Assembly (NCBI GenBank): GCA_963711495.1
Contig: CAVQEK010000004.1
Coordinates: 1,240,001 to 1,304,000 of the forward strand
Origin: CAVQEK01 sp963711495
GTDB taxonomy: Bacteria > Bacteroidota > Bacteroidia > Cytophagales > Cyclobacteriaceae
Length of the DNA: 64,000 bases
Direction: 5' to 3'
Position 1 is the stretch's first letter; each line of letters opens with the position of its first letter. Positions 43,111-52,598 of this stretch are shown here, in pieces. The notes under the pieces were generated by a model. The model saw only the letters and a program-made list of their open reading frames with translations, made no database searches and had not been told where the DNA came from. Both the position numbers and the translations under genes were made by a program.

Positions 43111-46100
43111 ATGAAATTAAAACTATACAGACTACTGTTTAGCGCAATGAAATTATCGCTGACTGGAATTTTGCTACAATGTCTCTTTTTCAATTTACTC
43201 TTTGCATCCAAAAGTGAAGCGCAGGAATACAAAAGTGTAAGGGAAGTACAATTGAATATTCGTCTGGAAGACGCCTCCTTACAGGAAGCTTTTCAGGCGA
43301 TTGAAGATAACAGTCATTTTATCATTAATTATGACGATCGGCATCTGATCAATAATAAAGTGCGCATCAATTTTAATGGGAAGAATCACACCGTGGCGGA
43401 TGTATTATTGCAAATCTCAAAAGAAGCACACCTCAAGTTCCGCCAGGTGAACAATAGCATTAATGTGGAGCGCTTGCAAAATGTGCCCAAAGAAAAAGAA
43501 CTGGAAATAATTATCGATGGGATTACAATCACAGGTAAAGTCACTTCTTCGGAAGATGGAGAAGGACTGCCTGGAGTCAATGTGATTTTAAAGGGGACTT
43601 CCCAGGGTACAGTGACCGATGTTGAAGGGGACTATAAAATTGATGTACCATCATCAGAATCCATCCTGGTATTTAGTTCAGTGGGGTATCAAAAAGAAGA
43701 AATTGTTGTTGGAGAAAAGACAATAATTAACATGACGTTAGCCCCGGACATTCAATCATTGCAGGAAATTGTGGTGGTAGGGTATGGTACTCAGAAAAAA
43801 AGTGATTTGACCGGATCGGTATCATCGATTAAAAATGATGATTTTAATAAGGGTGTCACCACTTCACTTGATCAATTAATACAGGGTAAAGCGGCAGGAG
43901 TACAGGTCGTACAAAACAGTTCCGAACCAGGCGGAGGGGTGTCAATTAGCATTCGAGGAGCAAGCTCCATTAATGCCGGAACGGGCCCGCTTTATGTTAT
44001 TGATGGATTGCCGTTGGATAATTCGCCCACAATATCAGCAACAGGAGCAGAATATGTCGTGACCCGGTCACCGAGGAATCCGCTCAGTTCTATCAATCCT
44101 TCAGACATTGAATCCATAGAAATCCTCAAAGATGCATCGGCAACAGCCATATATGGAGCTAGAGGGGCCAATGGCGTAATCATGATTACCACTAAAAAAG
44201 GGAAAGCGGGAGCTTTAAGGGTTAATTATGATGGTTATGTCGGTGTGCAAAATGTTGCACACAAAGTGGATTTACTCAGTGCTACCCAGTATCGTGATGT
44301 TCTAAATGCCATCATTGATGACGGAGGAGGTAGTGAGGAAGACAGGGTGACCACGATCCAGGATGGCGGCACCGACTGGCAAGATGAGTTGTTCATGAAA
44401 AATGCCGTTGTGCAAAACCACAATATTTCGTTCTCCGGAGGTACAGAGAAAACGGATTATTTCATTTCCTTAAATTATTTCGGTCAGGATGGTGTGGTGA
44501 AGAGTTCATCTTTCCAACGGTATAGCGCCAGAATAAATGTGAACAGTAAGGTCACCGATAAATTTGAGTTGGGTGTGAATTTCAATACCAACTATAGTAT
44601 TGACAACTATGTGCCTGTAGGCTTTGGAATTAACGGTGAGTCGGGGGCCATTTATGCTGCCCTGAATTTTGATCCGACGTTGGGGGTCAAGGATGAAAAT
44701 GGAAATTATGTCACCTCGCCATTTTTAGATGTCGATAATCCTTTGGCGTTGGCGTATGGTACCGAATCTATTGGCAATACTTTCCGCACCTATGGCACTG
44801 TATACGGAAATTATGAAATCGTACCGCATTTGTTTTTTAAATTAAATGTAGGAGGCGATGTCCTGAATCAAAGAAAAGATGTATACGTCGGAAGGCAAAC
44901 CAGGCATGGTGCTCCTGCCGGAGGAATTGCCACCATTTTACAGGGACAAAAAACCAGTTACTTAGTAGAAGGCACCATGACCTACGATGCGGAACTGGGT
45001 CAAAATCATCTTACTGCCTTGCTCGGTGCTACCACCCAAAGATTTGTTGATAATAATACCAACAATGAAGCAAGGGGTTTTCCTTCCGATGCCACTGCAA
45101 CGTATAACATGGGGCTTGGCAATCCCGCTTCATTTAATATGGGCAGCAATAAAGCTTCAAATCGATTGCTCTCATATTTGGGAAGGATAAATTATAATTT
45201 GGGTGATCGTTATCTGGTCACGGCCTCCATGCGTATCGATGGTTCTTCCAGGTTTGGGGCAAATCATAAATATGGCTATTTTCCTTCTTTAGCGGCTGCC
45301 TGGAAAATAAATCAGGAAGAATTTTTTAATGGGATCAATACATTTAGCACGTTCAAATTGCGTGGAAGCTGGGGACAAACAGGGAACCAGGAAATCGGAA
45401 ACTATGCGGCGATCTCCACATTTGGCGCAGGCCCAACCGCCGTGCTTGATGATCAGCCGGTATCTACGACAGCGCCTTCCAGGCTGGCCAATCCGGATTT
45501 GAAATGGGAAACCACCGAACAACTGGATATTGGTCTTGATGTTGGCATATTGGAAGACAGGGTAACCGCCAGTATCGACTATTACCACAAAAAGACATTC
45601 GATATGCTGCTGGAATTGCCTGTTCCAACGTCTACCGGGTTTACCTCAAAGCTGTCTAATGTAGGAAGTATTGAAAACACTGGTTTTGAACTGACTTTAT
45701 TTTCACGAAACCTCGATGGAGAATTTAAGTGGAATACAACACTTAATTTGTCTTCCATTAAAAATAACGTGCTGGATTTGGGGGGTATTCCAAAGATCCT
45801 TACCGGAGATGCCGGTTTTGCAAATCAAATCTTTTTAATCCAGGAAGGATTACCGCTGAGGTCATTTTATGGATATCAGATTATTGGTATTTGGCAGGAA
45901 GGCGATGATTTTTCCGAAACAACGGATAATGTACAACCGGGTGATCTCAAATTCAAAGATGTCAATGGCGATGGTACCGTGAATGCTGATGACCGTGTGG
46001 TTCTCGGAAATTCATTCCCGAAATTGAGCTGGTCGCTGGGCAATACGCTTAGTTATAAGAATTTTAATTTGGATATATTTTTCGAAGGTCTTGAAGGGGT

Positions 46101-46509
46101 GAAAATGATCAATAATAATCTCGTTGATGCCTATTTCCCCATTCAATTCAGAAGGAACAGATTTGCTGAACCTTATCTCAATCGCTGGACGCCGGAGAAC
46201 CCGTCTGATAAATATCCTTCTTTTGTGAACCCGACAGGGCAGGGACAAAAGTCAGTAAATTCTTATACGGTAGAAGATGCTTCTTACATCCGTCTGAAAA
46301 CGGTGCGTCTGGGCTACACCATACCGGAGATACGAAAGGTGATCAAAAATGCAACCATTTATCTCACTGGGGAAAATCTGCTGACTTTCACTTCGTATGA
46401 TGGTTATGATCCGGCAGTAAACCCGAATGGTAATGCCACTTCGCGTATTGATTACAATGCGTATCCTACGGCTACGACAGTATTACTTGGTGTTCAATTG
46501 GGATTTTAA
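43111..46509 (+). CDS. SusC-family TonB-dependent glycan transporter with STN domain, module C
   Basis: A 1132-residue SusC homologue with signal peptide (ending SEAQ), STN domain (about 47-125, RLEDASLQEAFQAIEDNSHFIINYD), carboxypeptidase-D-like domain (about 140-215), plug (LQEIVVVGYGTQKKSDLTG, ESIEILKDASATAIYG, RGANGVIMITTKKG) and barrel ending TTVLLGVQLGF. The signal peptide and STN start (MKLSLTGILLQC) are very like SusC D, while the plug and barrel are closer to SusC A, so the protein looks mosaic. It should import the glycan of module C and signal to FecR C. SusD follows after 12 bp. Confidence 0.97.
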   Translation: MKLKLYRLLFSAMKLSLTGILLQCLFFNLLFASKSEAQEYKSVREVQLNIRLEDASLQEAFQAIEDNSHFIINYDDRHLINNKVRINFNGKNHTVADVLLQISKEAHLKFRQVNNSINVERLQNVPKEKELEIIIDGITITGKVTSSEDGEGLPGVNVILKGTSQGTVTDVEGDYKIDVPSSESILVFSSVGYQKEEIVVGEKTIINMTLAPDIQSLQEIVVVGYGTQKKSDLTGSVSSIKNDDFNKGVTTSLDQLIQGKAAGVQVVQNSSEPGGGVSISIRGASSINAGTGPLYVIDGLPLDNSPTISATGAEYVVTRSPRNPLSSINPSDIESIEILKDASATAIYGARGANGVIMITTKKGKAGALRVNYDGYVGVQNVAHKVDLLSATQYRDVLNAIIDDGGGSEEDRVTTIQDGGTDWQDELFMKNAVVQNHNISFSGGTEKTDYFISLNYFGQDGVVKSSSFQRYSARINVNSKVTDKFELGVNFNTNYSIDNYVPVGFGINGESGAIYAALNFDPTLGVKDENGNYVTSPFLDVDNPLALAYGTESIGNTFRTYGTVYGNYEIVPHLFFKLNVGGDVLNQRKDVYVGRQTRHGAPAGGIATILQGQKTSYLVEGTMTYDAELGQNHLTALLGATTQRFVDNNTNNEARGFPSDATATYNMGLGNPASFNMGSNKASNRLLSYLGRINYNLGDRYLVTASMRIDGSSRFGANHKYGYFPSLAAAWKINQEEFFNGINTFSTFKLRGSWGQTGNQEIGNYAAISTFGAGPTAVLDDQPVSTTAPSRLANPDLKWETTEQLDIGLDVGILEDRVTASIDYYHKKTFDMLLELPVPTSTGFTSKLSNVGSIENTGFELTLFSRNLDGEFKWNTTLNLSSIKNNVLDLGGIPKILTGDAGFANQIFLIQEGLPLRSFYGYQIIGIWQEGDDFSETTDNVQPGDLKFKDVNGDGTVNADDRVVLGNSFPKLSWSLGNTLSYKNFNLDIFFEGLEGVKMINNNLVDAYFPIQFRRNRFAEPYLNRWTPENPSDKYPSFVNPTGQGQKSVNSYTVEDASYIRLKTVRLGYTIPEIRKVIKNATIYLTGENLLTFTSYDGYDPAVNPNGNATSRIDYNAYPTATTVLLGVQLGF

Positions 46510-46521
46510 AACAGAAAGAAA

Positions 46522-47988
46522 ATGAAAACATTGAAAATATATCTATATATATCGATAATGGTATTTGCCTTACTGTTATCCGCTTGTGAAAAAATGCTCG
46601 AAGAACCAGTATATTCACAGCTTGCTCCTGAAAATTTCTTAACGACATCGGAAGGGATAAGCTCTGTGCTGGACGCTGCTTTGGGAGAAGGTTTTATCAA
46701 TGGATATGACAATCACAGTGTCAGGGACATCTTGAACTGGTGTACAGACATAGAATGGGAGACTGGCGGTGGAGAAAACAGGACTGCCGTTCTCATGATC
46801 GATTTCACCTGGGACGCTTCCATTGCCTGGATGTATGATGTGATGTGGCGTAGACCTTACAGAGCTATTCGAAACGCAAACACTGTATTGGATAATATTG
46901 ATAATGCGAATGTATCCAGTACTGAAAAGACAACCTATACGGCTGAAGCCAGGTTTATACGGGCATTGAGTTATTACCATCTTTATACGTGGTTTGGACC
47001 AGTTCCATTAAGAAAGAGCACTTTGGATGATTTGGAGTTACCGCGAGCCACCAAGGAAGAAATGGAGTCTTTTATCGAATCGGAACTTACTGCTGTCATA
47101 CCCAATCTTCCTGAGCCGGGAGAGGAAGCAGCTTACGCAAGACCCAATGCGGGTGCTGCGCGTGCATTGCTATGCAAGTATTATCTGAACACAAAACAGT
47201 GGTCAAAATGCGCCGATATGGCCAATCAAGTGATCAATATGGACTATTATGAATTATATCCCAATTACATGGAATTGTTCATGGTGCAAAATGAGCGCAA
47301 TAAGGAGTTCATTATGATTAACCCTGAAATTCCAAAGGCCCCTGGTCAAAATTTTATCAATGGGGCTTTCCCTACAGGTTTTGCCAAAGATCCCAAATCA
47401 GGCCTGGAAATGCAAAGCAATTGGAATAACTGGGCGGCACAGTACAGACTCTATGATTCCTTTTACAATTCGTTTGAACCGGATGATAGCCGGAAAGATC
47501 TGATTATTTCGGAATATATCAACGGAAATGGTGACTTGGTTTCCCTGTTAAATGCGGATAATACCAGGTCATTTAAATACTGGCCAGATCCAAATGCCAT
47601 CAGTAATGAACATGGGAACGACGATCCCGAAATACGGTATGCCGATATTTTACTGGCCAGGGCAGAAGCTTTAAATGAAATGAATGGTCCGAATCAGGAA
47701 TCAATCGACCTGATCAACATGGTGAGAGACAGGGCTTCATTGAACGATTTAAATTTGGTAGATTTTGCCTCAAAAGATGCGCTCAGAGATCACATCCTTG
47801 CAGAACGTGGCTGGGAGTTTTACAGCGAAGAGGGAATAAGGCGGGAGGATTTGATCAGAATGGGCAAATTTATCGATTCTGCCCATGAAAGAGGGGCCAC
47901 CAATGCCAAATCGACCCACGTAGTATTCCCAATTCCTCAGGCAGCAATGGATGCAAATCCAATGCTGGTTCAGAATGATGGATATTAG
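46522..47988 (+). CDS. SusD-family glycan-binding lipoprotein, module C
   Basis: A 488-residue SusD homologue with lipobox LLLSAC-EKMLEEPVY. It carries FLTTSEGISSVLDAALGEGF, TAEARFIRALSYYHLYTWFGPVP and the C-terminal AEALNEMNGPNQES ... LAERGWEFYSEEGIRREDLIRMG. It parallels SusD A throughout, with the same length and the same GPNQES and (R/K)GATxAK motifs. Unlike modules A, B and D, no GC-rich terminator-like hairpin follows; the 73-bp spacer to the sulfatase is almost all A and T. Confidence 0.96.
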   Translation: MKTLKIYLYISIMVFALLLSACEKMLEEPVYSQLAPENFLTTSEGISSVLDAALGEGFINGYDNHSVRDILNWCTDIEWETGGGENRTAVLMIDFTWDASIAWMYDVMWRRPYRAIRNANTVLDNIDNANVSSTEKTTYTAEARFIRALSYYHLYTWFGPVPLRKSTLDDLELPRATKEEMESFIESELTAVIPNLPEPGEEAAYARPNAGAARALLCKYYLNTKQWSKCADMANQVINMDYYELYPNYMELFMVQNERNKEFIMINPEIPKAPGQNFINGAFPTGFAKDPKSGLEMQSNWNNWAAQYRLYDSFYNSFEPDDSRKDLIISEYINGNGDLVSLLNADNTRSFKYWPDPNAISNEHGNDDPEIRYADILLARAEALNEMNGPNQESIDLINMVRDRASLNDLNLVDFASKDALRDHILAERGWEFYSEEGIRREDLIRMGKFIDSAHERGATNAKSTHVVFPIPQAAMDANPMLVQNDGY

Positions 47989-48061
47989 GATATTAAAAGT
48001 AAAACTGAAGCATTGATCTAATTTTTAATTTTATTAAAAACCAAATCCATTTAAAATAAAA

Positions 48062-49762
48062 ATGGGAAAGATGAAGCATTGTATGTTGTGGAGTTTCTTG
48101 GCGCTGGTCCTAACCTGTTGCGGGTCCGAATCTACCCGATCGAATGAAAATGAAGACACCCGGCCTAATATCGTGGTGATTATGGCCGATGATCTTGGTT
48201 TCTCGGATGTGGGTTGTTATGGGGGTGAAATTCACACCCCCCATATCGATTATCTGGCCGACAATGGGTTGCGATTCACCCAATTCTATAATACGTCACG
48301 CTGTTGCCCGACAAGAGCATCATTGTTGACCGGTTTGTACAATCAGGAAGCAGGGATCGGGCACATGACCATGGATGAACATGAACCGGGATATCGGGGT
48401 TATCTGACTGAAAATACGGTGACCATCGCGGAAGTACTGAAGCAGGCCGGTTATCACACCGGCATGGTCGGTAAATGGCATGTTTCCAATACCAATGTGA
48501 AGGGAGATGGCCCTGATTCTCAGGAACAACTCGATTGGTTGAATCATCAGGCCGAGTATGATCAGTTCTCGCCGCTGGAACAATATCCTGTAAACCGGGG
48601 TTTTGAGAAGTATTTCGGAACCATCTGGGGTGTAGTTGATTATTTCGACCCTTTCAGCCTGGTGAATGGAACAGAACCCGTAAAAACAGTACCTGATAAT
48701 TATTATCATACCGATGCCATCAATGACAGCGCGGCAGCTTACATTAGAACATTCAGCAAGGAGAATAAGCCTTTCTTCCTGTATGTTGCCGAAAATGCTC
48801 CCCACTGGCCGGTCATGGCGCTGCCTGAGGACATTGAAAAATACAAGGACACCTACAAGGTAGGTTGGGACAGTATCCGGGAAGCCCGGTATAATCGTAT
48901 GGTGGCAATGGGTCTTATCGATCCCGCCAATGATAAGTTATCACCCAGATGGAAGGATGATCTATCCTGGAAAGATGATCCCCATCAGGACTGGGATGCC
49001 AGGGTGATGGCAGTACACGCGGCCATGGTGGATCGTATGGATCAGGGAATTGGCAGAATAATCGAAGCCTTGAGGCAAACCGGAAAACTGAATAACACCT
49101 TAATACTTTTTCTTAGTGATAATGGAGCAAGCCCTGAAATATGCGCTGATTACGGGCCGGGCTTTGATCGTCCGGGTGAAACACGATCCGGCGAGAAAAT
49201 GGTATATGCAGTGGAGAAAAATGACATGCCCGGACCAGAAACCACCTATGCTTCTATTGGCCCCAGGTGGGCAAATGTATGCAATACACCATATCGATAC
49301 TGGAAGGCAAAATCTTTTGAAGGGGGGATACACACCCCCCTTATCGCCTTTTGGCCAGATGGCATTAAAGTGGATCACGGAACATTTACCAACCAGGTTG
49401 GTCATGTAATGGATTTTATGGCCACTTTTACCGATCTGGCCCACGCACAATATCCGGAACAATTCAATGGACATCAAATAACGCCGATGCAAGGTGTAAG
49501 CCTCCTTCCGGTATTTAGTGGAGAAAAGATCAAGGATCGGGGGCCATTATTCAACGACCACAACGGTAGCCGGTATGCCCGCCTTGATAACTGGAAATTG
49601 GTCGCCTTGGATCAACGTAGCGCCTGGGAATTGTATAATTTGGATGACGATGGCACGGAGCTAAATAACCTAGCATCGCAGCATCCCGGGAAAGTCACAG
49701 CGCTGGATAGTATGTGGAACAAATGGGCGCATGAAAATAATGTCTTTCCAAAGCCCGATTAA
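48062..49762 (+). CDS. S1-type arylsulfatase lipoprotein, module C
   Basis: A 566-residue sulfatase, about 100 residues longer than those of modules A and B and of a different branch, resembling the arylsulfatase A/choline-sulfatase-like group (MADDLGFSDVGCYGGEIHTP, RFTQFYNTSRCCPTRASLLTGLYNQEAGIGHM). The lipobox is LVLTC-CG near residue 19. The formylglycine cysteine is C81 in CCPTR. GKWHVSN and LFLSDNGASPE supply further active-site residues, and KSFEGGIHTPLIAFWP closes the core. It probably cleaves a sulfate ester on the module C glycan. Confidence 0.95.
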   Translation: MGKMKHCMLWSFLALVLTCCGSESTRSNENEDTRPNIVVIMADDLGFSDVGCYGGEIHTPHIDYLADNGLRFTQFYNTSRCCPTRASLLTGLYNQEAGIGHMTMDEHEPGYRGYLTENTVTIAEVLKQAGYHTGMVGKWHVSNTNVKGDGPDSQEQLDWLNHQAEYDQFSPLEQYPVNRGFEKYFGTIWGVVDYFDPFSLVNGTEPVKTVPDNYYHTDAINDSAAAYIRTFSKENKPFFLYVAENAPHWPVMALPEDIEKYKDTYKVGWDSIREARYNRMVAMGLIDPANDKLSPRWKDDLSWKDDPHQDWDARVMAVHAAMVDRMDQGIGRIIEALRQTGKLNNTLILFLSDNGASPEICADYGPGFDRPGETRSGEKMVYAVEKNDMPGPETTYASIGPRWANVCNTPYRYWKAKSFEGGIHTPLIAFWPDGIKVDHGTFTNQVGHVMDFMATFTDLAHAQYPEQFNGHQITPMQGVSLLPVFSGEKIKDRGPLFNDHNGSRYARLDNWKLVALDQRSAWELYNLDDDGTELNNLASQHPGKVTALDSMWNKWAHENNVFPKPD

Positions 49763-49930
49763 AATCAAATTCTCATCATTGACTTAACTTTTAAAAGGAG
49801 TAATAGGAAGGACTCGTTAAACGTAGCATGACTACTTTTATAGAGTTCATCCATCTATGGTAAATTTCTTATTATTAATTAAACCAGGTAATTGACCAGG
49901 CTGGGTTGAATTAAATCCGATAAAATAAAT

Positions 49931-52441
49931 ATGACACAAAAAAAACTTTTTCTGGGAGTAAGTATTCTTTTACTCGCAATCACATCGTTTGTCACCTGTA
50001 ACCGGAAAGAAAAACTACAGGATGAGTCGATAACTTCCAGTTTCAGGGCGCCGGCTTATCCGCTGATCACCATTGATCCATATACAAGCGCCTGGTCTGA
50101 AACGGACCAGCTTTTTGACAGTCCGGTTCGTCATTGGACAGGAAAAACGCACGGACTAATTGGAGCATTGCGGGTAGACGGTCAGGTTTATCGTTTTTTG
50201 GGTAAGGAAGATTTGCCATGGAAGGCCATAGTGCCAATGGCCAAAGGAAACCCCTGGGAGGGTAAGTATACCGAAAAATCACCATCTGGCGGCTGGGAAC
50301 AAGTTGATTTTAATGATTCGGATTGGACATCGGGAAAAGCAGCTTTTGGTTCCTCAGGTATGACCGCCGTAAATACGGAATGGAAAACGAAGGAGATATG
50401 GGTTCGGCGTGAATTTATGGCCCCTGATAGTATATTCAATGCTGATATTTACCTCATTTATTCTCATGATGATGACTTTGAATTATACCTGAATGGAAAA
50501 AAAATCATCAACACCGGCAACTATGCCAAAAGTGATGAAGTCAAGAAAATAGACCAAAGTTTACTCAAAAAGGATGGTAAAAATGTAATTGCAGCGCATT
50601 GCCTGAACCGGGTCGGGTTGGCCTATGTTGACTTTGGACTATTTATAAAAGGACAACAAAAGGAGATATTTGGCCAAACGGCTGTACAAAATCAAGTGGC
50701 GCTTTCTGCCACTCAGACCCATTATGATTTTACATGTGGTCCGGTTGATCTGAAATTACAGTTCGCAGCACCATTATTACCCGGTGATTTGGACTTGTTG
50801 TCTCGTCCAATAGACTACGTTAATTATCAGGTAATTTCCAATGATGGCGCTAATCATGATGTACAGATCTACCTTGAAATGACTCCTCAGTGGGCGGTGA
50901 ATGAAGTAAACCAGGAAGTGAGTGTAACGAAAGGCACTACCGGAAACATTGGTTTTTTAAAGGCGGGTACGACAGAACAACCCATACTGCAAAAGAAAGG
51001 CGATGACGTTCGTATCGATTGGGGTTATGTGTACCTGGCATCACCTGAGACAGATCATACTGATATGGCCATTGGTGATTATTTCAATACGAAAGAAGCT
51101 TTTGTTCAAAAAGGAGCGCTGCCATCTGGAATGAATCAGGTGACTGTGAAAATGACCGATTGGATGCCGGTTATGGCATCCGTGGACAAACTGGGAAGTG
51201 TGGCAAATAAACCGGTCAGTGGCTACGCGATGATTGGATATGATGATATTCAATCGATACAATATTTCGGCAATAACCTTAAAGCCTGGTGGACAAAAGA
51301 TGGTACGGTGACCATAAATGATATTTTGCAGCAGGCTGCCTCCGATCACGACTCGGTCATGAATCGGTGCATTGATTTTGACAATACCTTGTGGAAGGAA
51401 ACGCTGGATGCTGGCGGTAAAAATTATGCAGACCTTTGTGTACTGGCTTTCCGGCAATCCATAGCGGCGCATAAGTTGGTAAAAGATGCTCGGGGAAATA
51501 TATTGTTCTTTTCAAAAGAAAATTTCAGCAATGGTTCCATCGGCACAGTGGACGTCACCTATCCGTCATCACCCTTGTTTTTGAAATATAATCCGGATCT
51601 GCTCAAGGGAATGATGAATCCGATTTTTTATTTCTCCGAGAGTGGTAAATGGACCAAGCCTTTTGCAGCCCATGACGTGGGCACTTACCCCAAAGCAAAT
51701 GGACAAACGTATGGTGGAGATATGCCTGTTGAGGAATGTGGTAATATGATCATACTGGCAGCTGCTATAGCCGAGATGGAAGGAAATGCAGATTATGCCT
51801 CGAAACATTGGGAGGTACTGACTACCTGGGCGAATTATCTTTTGGAGAATGGACTCGATCCGGAAAATCAGCTTTGTACCGACGATTTTGCCGGACATTT
51901 TGCCCATAATGTAAACCTTTCGGTAAAAGCGATCATGGGTATTGCAAGTTATGGTAAGCTGGCCGGTATGTTAGGCAAAAATGATCTGGCGGCAAAATAC
52001 ACCTCGCAGTCAAAAGAAATGGCTGGTAAATGGGTGAAAATGGCCGATGATGGCGATCACTACCGTTTGACATTTGACCAGCCGGGGACCTGGAGCCAGA
52101 AATATAATTTAGTGTGGAATGAATTATTGAAACTCAACATCTTTCCGGAAGAAGTTGCCCAAAAGGAAATTGCCTATTACCTGACCAAACAAAACAAATA
52201 CGGATTGCCACTGGATAATCGGCGCACCTATACCAAGGCAGACTGGATCGTATGGACGGCCACCCTGTCGGACAATAAGGAAACTTTCCAAAAATTTATC
52301 GACCCGTTGCATGATTTTGTCACCGACACCCCTGACCGCGTGCCAATGTCGGATTGGTATGAAACCACCGATGCCACAAAAGTTGGATTCCAGGCACGTT
52401 CAGTGGTTGGTGGGTATTTTATCAAATTACTCAAACATTAG
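49931..52441 (+). CDS. Glutaminase-A-like DUF4964/DUF5127/DUF4965/DUF1793 lipoprotein
   Basis: An 836-residue lipoprotein (signal ending SFVTC-NRK). After the N-terminal DUF4964-like start (FRAPAYPLITIDPYTSAWSETDQLFDSPVRHWTG), a lectin-like jelly roll of about 130 residues is inserted at about 85-215 (WEQVDFNDSDWTSGKAAFG, IYLIYSHDDDFELYLNGKKI). Then come the DUF5127-like beta part and an alpha/alpha barrel at about 470-830, with FSKENFSNGSIGTVDVTYPSSPLFLKYNPDLLKGMM and GTYPKANGQTYGGDMPVEECGNM, where acidic residues typical of this family lie. The family name comes from fungal glutaminase A, but many Bacteroidota members sit in polysaccharide loci and are likely glycosidases. Substrate is unknown. 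Confidence 0.85.
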   Translation: MTQKKLFLGVSILLLAITSFVTCNRKEKLQDESITSSFRAPAYPLITIDPYTSAWSETDQLFDSPVRHWTGKTHGLIGALRVDGQVYRFLGKEDLPWKAIVPMAKGNPWEGKYTEKSPSGGWEQVDFNDSDWTSGKAAFGSSGMTAVNTEWKTKEIWVRREFMAPDSIFNADIYLIYSHDDDFELYLNGKKIINTGNYAKSDEVKKIDQSLLKKDGKNVIAAHCLNRVGLAYVDFGLFIKGQQKEIFGQTAVQNQVALSATQTHYDFTCGPVDLKLQFAAPLLPGDLDLLSRPIDYVNYQVISNDGANHDVQIYLEMTPQWAVNEVNQEVSVTKGTTGNIGFLKAGTTEQPILQKKGDDVRIDWGYVYLASPETDHTDMAIGDYFNTKEAFVQKGALPSGMNQVTVKMTDWMPVMASVDKLGSVANKPVSGYAMIGYDDIQSIQYFGNNLKAWWTKDGTVTINDILQQAASDHDSVMNRCIDFDNTLWKETLDAGGKNYADLCVLAFRQSIAAHKLVKDARGNILFFSKENFSNGSIGTVDVTYPSSPLFLKYNPDLLKGMMNPIFYFSESGKWTKPFAAHDVGTYPKANGQTYGGDMPVEECGNMIILAAAIAEMEGNADYASKHWEVLTTWANYLLENGLDPENQLCTDDFAGHFAHNVNLSVKAIMGIASYGKLAGMLGKNDLAAKYTSQSKEMAGKWVKMADDGDHYRLTFDQPGTWSQKYNLVWNELLKLNIFPEEVAQKEIAYYLTKQNKYGLPLDNRRTYTKADWIVWTATLSDNKETFQKFIDPLHDFVTDTPDRVPMSDWYETTDATKVGFQARSVVGGYFIKLLKH

Positions 52442-52598
52442 CCATGAAATAAACAGGAGTTGATTGTGGTTTCATATAGTTGCGATCAGCCGCTGTTTTC
52501 AAAAATTTCAGAAAAGTATATTTACCCAGAATCAACGCAATGGATGTGATTGAATAAACTGGAAACCAAAGAAATTCAAAAGCAAAAGATTTACACTC

